DNA of 6,620 bases. Origin: an uncultured Coriobacteriaceae bacterium (lineage in GTDB: Bacteria > Actinomycetota > Coriobacteriia > Coriobacteriales > Eggerthellaceae). Positions 5,528 to 6,620 of the stretch are shown one piece after another; the first letter of the stretch is position 1; each line of letters begins with the position of its first letter. A model generated the notes under the pieces. That model ran no database searches, had not been told where the DNA came from, and saw only the letters and a program-made list of their open reading frames with translations. The position numbers and the translations under genes are program-made. Where the stretch lies: the NCBI GenBank assembly GCA_902767025.1, contig CACXFZ010000284.1, forward strand, positions 1 to 6,620, written 5' to 3'.

Positions 5528-5789
5528 AACCGCGGCTGCGGCGCTCGCCCCTGCCGCTCACGGCGGGCACGGCGTAGGGCATCAGAGCCATCTGACGTGC
5601 GCGCTTGACGGCATTGGCGATGTCGCGCTGGTGCTGGGTGCAGGCACCCGTGACGCGGCGCGGCTTGATCTTGCCGCGGTCGGTTACATACTTGCGGAGC
5701 AGCTGCGTGTCCTTGTAGTCGATGTACTCGCTATGCTCTTTGCAGAACTGGCAGTACTTGCGACGCGGCTGCTTAACATATTCAGCCAT
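5526..5789 (-). CDS. rpsR: 30S ribosomal protein S18, zinc-binding (C+) type
   Basis: Small-subunit protein that pairs with S6 on 16S rRNA in the platform. It is 87 aa. The core IDYKDTQLLRKY (23-34) and RGKIKPRRVTG (38-48) are standard. Cysteines C13 and C16 (CQFC), with C50 and H53 in the ACTQH segment, make a plausible zinc site, so this is the C+ form and not the zinc-free C- paralogue used by some actinobacteria under zinc shortage. The end (about residues 75-87) is short and basic. The start ATG at 5789 has GAGGT 6 nt upstream (5796-5800). It lies 27 nt after ssb and 9 nt before rplI. Confidence 0.97.
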   Translation of the reverse strand: MAEYVKQPRRKYCQFCKEHSEYIDYKDTQLLRKYVTDRGKIKPRRVTGACTQHQRDIANAVKRARQMALMPYAVPAVSGRGERRSRG

Positions 5790-5816
5790 CTGTATACCTC
5801 TTGTCTTTCTTGTCTA

Positions 5817-6254
5817 CTAGAACGGGATGTCTTCGTCGTAGACCGAAGCGTTCACCGCAGGAGCGGCAGGTGCCGCGGCGTCCATGCCGCCGGTTGCAGG
5901 TGCTGCGGCGGCACCGGAGCCGCCATCGCGCTGCGACATGAATTCCAGTTCGTCGATGATCACTTCGATCTTGCTGCGCTTCTGCCCGTCGCGCTCCCAC
6001 TGGCTCCAGCGAAGCTTGCCCTCGATGGCAACCTTGCTGCCCTTGTGCAGGAACTGCGACACGCTCTGGGCGCGCGTGCCGAACATCGTGCAGTCAACGA
6101 AGTTCGGGTAGTCTTCCCATTCTCCGGTCTGTTGGTTTCGCCGACGGTCGTTCACCGCGACGCCGAAGCCCAGCACGGGCAGGCCGCCCGACGTCTGGCG
6201 CAGCTCGGGATCGCGCGTGAGATTTCCGCTGATAATTACCCTATTGATGCTCAT
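5817..6254 (-). CDS. ssb: Single-stranded DNA-binding protein SSB
   Basis: Coats single-stranded DNA during replication and repair and recruits partner enzymes through its tail. It is 145 aa. The OB fold spans about residues 1-107 (MSINRVIISGNLTRDPELR; FVDCTMFGTRA; VAIEGKLRWSQWERDGQKRS). Aromatic residues F30, W46, F52, W83 and W86 are candidates for base stacking. A Gly/Ala/Pro-rich linker (about 111-136) leads to the acidic tip YDEDIPF, which ends in the conserved Pro-Phe used for protein contacts. The linker is rather short. The ATG at 6254 has a modest GGAAGA site 4 nt upstream (6259-6264). It sits between the two ribosomal proteins S6 and S18, as is usual, with a 50-nt gap after rpsF that can form a small GGCC hairpin at 6276-6292. 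Confidence 0.97.
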   Translation of the reverse strand: MSINRVIISGNLTRDPELRQTSGGLPVLGFGVAVNDRRRNQQTGEWEDYPNFVDCTMFGTRAQSVSQFLHKGSKVAIEGKLRWSQWERDGQKRSKIEVIIDELEFMSQRDGGSGAAAAPATGGMDAAAPAAPAVNASVYDEDIPF

Positions 6255-6304
6255 AGTATCTTCCGTTCTCTAGCCGCAGGCCCAGGGCCCGCTACACCTC
6301 GTAA

Positions 6305-6598
6305 TTAGTCGCGATCCGTGCGGCACACGATCATATGACGCTTGACGGCGTCGGTGATGCGCAGAACACGATCGAGCTCGGCGATCTCCTGCGGATCGGC
6401 ATGGAAGTCGATCAGCGTGTATTCGCCCTCGGCAAGACCGTCAACCTCGAACGCCAGCTTGCGCTTTCCCCACTCCTCGACATTGTCGATAGTGCCTTGG
6501 GAAGCGGTTACTACGGATTCGATGCGGTTAGACACCGCTGCGCGGGATTCCTCGTCGATAGACGGGGCTGTGAAATACAGCAATTCGTAAGCCTTCAT
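6305..6598 (-). CDS. rpsF: 30S ribosomal protein S6
   Basis: Primary platform protein that binds 16S rRNA as a dimer with S18. At 97 aa it has the normal core length, with no long acidic tail and no glutamate tail of the kind RimK extends. Typical segments are MKAYELLYFTAPSIDEE at the start, WGKRKLAFEVDGLAEGEYTL in the middle and VLRITDAVKRHMIV near the end. It is the first gene of the operon visible here. In many bacteria an S6:S18-binding RNA motif in the rpsF leader gives feedback control, but only 22 nt of leader are in the window, so this cannot be judged. Confidence 0.97.
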   Translation of the reverse strand: MKAYELLYFTAPSIDEESRAAVSNRIESVVTASQGTIDNVEEWGKRKLAFEVDGLAEGEYTLIDFHADPQEIAELDRVLRITDAVKRHMIVCRTDRD

Positions 6599-6602
6599 CA
6601 GC

Positions 6603-6611
6603 TCACCTCCT
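6603..6611 (-). promoter_or_regulatory. Strong ribosome binding site of rpsF
   Basis: AGGAGGTGA on the minus strand, 4 nt before the ATG at 6598. It is a near-perfect match to the 16S rRNA 3' end, as expected for a highly expressed ribosomal gene, and it fixes the start. Confidence 0.85.
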
Positions 6612-6620
6612 CTGGACTCA

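Noticed and set aside
4728..6308. Long plus-strand ORF opposite rplI, rpsR and ssb (526 aa)
   Set aside because: It mirrors three well-supported genes. Its Gly/Leu-rich start comes from the reverse complement of the L9 Ala/Glu tail.

Overview
This window comes from a GC-rich chromosome. Its core is the conserved actinobacterial block rpsF-ssb-rpsR-rplI-dnaB, with every gene read on the minus strand. The gene order, the high GC, the zinc-type (C+) ribosomal protein S18, the long alanine/glutamate tail on L9 and the GC-rich intergenic palindromic repeats fit Actinomycetota. My best guess is class Coriobacteriia, family Eggerthellaceae (Eggerthella/Gordonibacter-like). That placement is inference, because no marker here was compared with a database.

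Layout in the direction of transcription (right to left): rpsF (S6), ssb, rpsR (S18) and rplI (L9) form a tight operon with gaps of 50, 27 and 9 nt and good Shine-Dalgarno sites; ssb's site is the weakest. A rho-independent terminator lies between rplI and dnaB. dnaB (replicative helicase) has its own candidate -10 box, partly covered by a small inverted repeat, and ends in a perfect 18-bp inverted repeat. About 700 bp without a credible gene follow. They hold an array of five GC-rich palindromes spaced about 80 bp apart, with alternating flanks that give a period of about 160 bp. Beyond the array is a two-gene operon: a SbcD/YhaO-like metallophosphoesterase, then a SbcC/YhaN-like ATPase that overlaps it by 8 bp and runs off the left edge of the window.

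Functionally, the right half serves translation (S6, S18, L9) and replication (SSB, DnaB). The left half encodes a probable two-subunit DNA-end or hairpin-processing nuclease. The least explained part is the palindrome array between dnaB and the nuclease operon. Its units keep the ability to fold while their sequence changes, and their spacings are not multiples of three, so it is a DNA or RNA structural repeat and not a protein gene. I found no CRISPR array, insertion sequence, tRNA or rRNA, and no gene cluster that looks like a wholly new system.
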